Shown here: in pieces, positions 63,008 to 64,000 of the stretch
Numbering within the stretch: position 1 is the stretch's first letter
How the letters are laid out: the number at the start of each line of letters is the position of its first letter
Assembly (NCBI RefSeq): GCF_910591885.1
Contig: NC_063277.1
Location: 1,116,001 to 1,180,000, forward strand
Length of the DNA: 64,000 nt
Source of the DNA: Bombus terrestris
Taxonomy: Eukaryota > Arthropoda > Insecta > Hymenoptera > Apidae
Direction: 5' to 3'
Made by a program: the position numbers and the translations under genes
Notes under the pieces: generated by a model
What the model was told of the DNA's origin: nothing
The model's database searches: none
The model's input: only the letters and a program-made list of their open reading frames with translations

Positions 63008-64000
63008 ATGGAAGATTCCAACAGGACAGGCAGTGGCGCAATGTACGTCAAATTCATCGTACGTCCGCTAGAGCCGCAAAAAATATTGCCGTGGTTTAGC
63101 TTGTTAGAAACGCAGTTTGAATTAGCGTGTATCACAAGTGACAAATTAAAATCTGACATCCTCACCGAGAACCTTGAACATCAATATCTGGAGCTAGTCA
63201 CGGACATAATGAATGATCCGTCGGTGACGGACCGATATGAGAAGTTGAAGAGTGAACTAATAAAAGAACTAGCCGATCCGAACGACGCGGAAACGTGGAA
63301 ATTGCTCGAAGAACAAAAATTCAAAGACAAGACGCCGTCTCAATTCTATAAGGATTTAAAAAGTCTGGGCAGCACATTGACCTCCGACGACCTCGTTCCG
63401 ATGCTCTGGATAAATCGTCTTCCGCGAAGTGTGCAACGGGTCCTAGACGTCGCGAAGGAAATGGATGAAAACGCCTTGACTGAGATTGCAGACCGGGTTT
63501 ACGAGATATGGCTCGAAACAGAACGAATAGCCGCGGTAAGCGCAAAGCAAACGACGGCGGTCAGCAAACGGTCGAACTGCGCCTCGGACACGCTGCACGA
63601 CCGGGTAAGCCGATTGGAAGCGCAAACTGGTAAGCTGACCATCGGCTGTTGTCGACCAACGTCACTGCAGAAGCCTGGCCTATGCCATAGAACTCTCAGT
63701 GACTGCGCAAATAAGTGCCATTATCCCTGCAACTGGAACCAGAAACAGGAAAACCCGACACAGTCGTTCATAATCGCCACATACGACATCGATAAGTGGG
63801 GCTCTATTTATGTGAGAGACACTGTTTCGGATCTTTCTTTCCTTGTGGACACGGGCGCCGCGCGAAGCACATTCCCGCGAAAACTATTACCCGCGTATGC
63901 TAACCAGATCAAAGACGAACATTATTATTTGATTGCGGACAACGGGACGAGGATCGATACGTATGGGCCAACCAAGGTACACCTGAATCTGGGTTGTAAC
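63008..64000 (+). CDS. Ty3/gypsy-type gag-protease, start of polyprotein (runs off window)
   Basis: The ATG at 63008 opens a frame with no stop for 331 codons to the window end. Residues about 12-180 resemble the arthropod gypsy-type Gag, including WFSLLETQF and ITSDK near the start, RYEKLKSELI, then KDKTPSQF and LWINRLPRSVQ in the middle. A Cys-rich knuckle follows from Cys226 (CHRTLSDCANKCHYPCNW), then a retropepsin-type protease with the catalytic LVDTGAARSTFP (DTG at 281-283). Reverse transcriptase, RNase H and integrase would follow beyond the window. The product would assemble retrotransposon particles and process the polyprotein. Two oddities: the knuckle has Cys directly followed by His, where relatives usually keep two residues between them, and Ala-Arg follows DTGA where Glu plus a small residue is usual. 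The frame is free of stops and shifts, so the insertion may be young. Confidence 0.9.
   Translation, partial: MEDSNRTGSGAMYVKFIVRPLEPQKILPWFSLLETQFELACITSDKLKSDILTENLEHQYLELVTDIMNDPSVTDRYEKLKSELIKELADPNDAETWKLLEEQKFKDKTPSQFYKDLKSLGSTLTSDDLVPMLWINRLPRSVQRVLDVAKEMDENALTEIADRVYEIWLETERIAAVSAKQTTAVSKRSNCASDTLHDRVSRLEAQTGKLTIGCCRPTSLQKPGLCHRTLSDCANKCHYPCNWNQKQENPTQSFIIATYDIDKWGSIYVRDTVSDLSFLVDTGAARSTFPRKLLPAYANQIKDEHYYLIADNGTRIDTYGPTKVHLNLGCN

Noticed and set aside
63321..63625. Minus-strand frames over the gag region
   Set aside because: They are antisense shadows of the retrotransposon gag frame, which has recognisable Gag and protease motifs on the plus strand.
1..64000. CRISPR array, prokaryotic operon or phage-type system
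   Set aside because: No regularly spaced repeats with unique spacers, no ribosome binding sites and no tightly packed long reading frames. Spliced gene structure and insect transposons point to a eukaryotic genome.

Overview
The window looks like nuclear DNA of an insect, most likely a bee or another hymenopteran. It is AT-rich overall but unusually rich in CpG words (TCG, CGA, CGAT). It carries mariner-, piggyBac- and Ty3/gypsy-type repeats with classic insect ends, and its one well-supported host gene has short phase-0 introns. There are no operons, ribosome binding sites or other prokaryotic features. Species cannot be settled from the sequence alone.

Layout. Positions 1-17.7 kb are almost all non-coding; they hold a tRNA-like SINE-type repeat near the left edge, a few microsatellites and one weak minus-strand exon candidate (13.2 kb). 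Positions 17.7-21.6 kb are a repeat cluster: two piggyBac-type MITEs with TTAA ends, a sharply bounded 61-bp repeat present twice, and a 9-bp minisatellite. Positions 21.6-32 kb are again empty apart from one weak minus-strand exon candidate (26.9-27.15 kb). Positions 32-42.5 kb contain four solo LTRs. Each has TG...CA-type ends (slightly degraded in one copy) and a 4-bp target-site duplication that can be read directly: TATG, TTTA, AACA and TAAT.

Positions 44.7-47.5 kb are the most informative part. A 214-bp mariner-derived MITE with TA duplications lies about 1 kb upstream of a three-exon gene (45874-47182, plus strand) that I predict to encode a 316-residue basic, Ser/Asn-rich protein of no family I recognise. 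A striking pair of perfect 16-bp palindromes sits about 100 bp before its start codon. Positions 47.5-59.9 kb are non-coding with small tandem repeats. Positions 59.95-60.95 kb are an LTR-type remnant on the minus strand, and about 61.7-61.95 kb is another dispersed-repeat-like block.

The right edge (62576-64000) is the 5' part of a Ty3/gypsy-type retrotransposon: an LTR-like start, then an uninterrupted gag-protease reading frame of at least 331 codons that runs off the window. I see no CRISPR array, toxin system, gene cluster or clearly new multi-gene system. The best leads are the unrecognised three-exon gene with its palindromes, the apparently intact retrotransposon with an altered zinc knuckle, and the 61-bp repeat.
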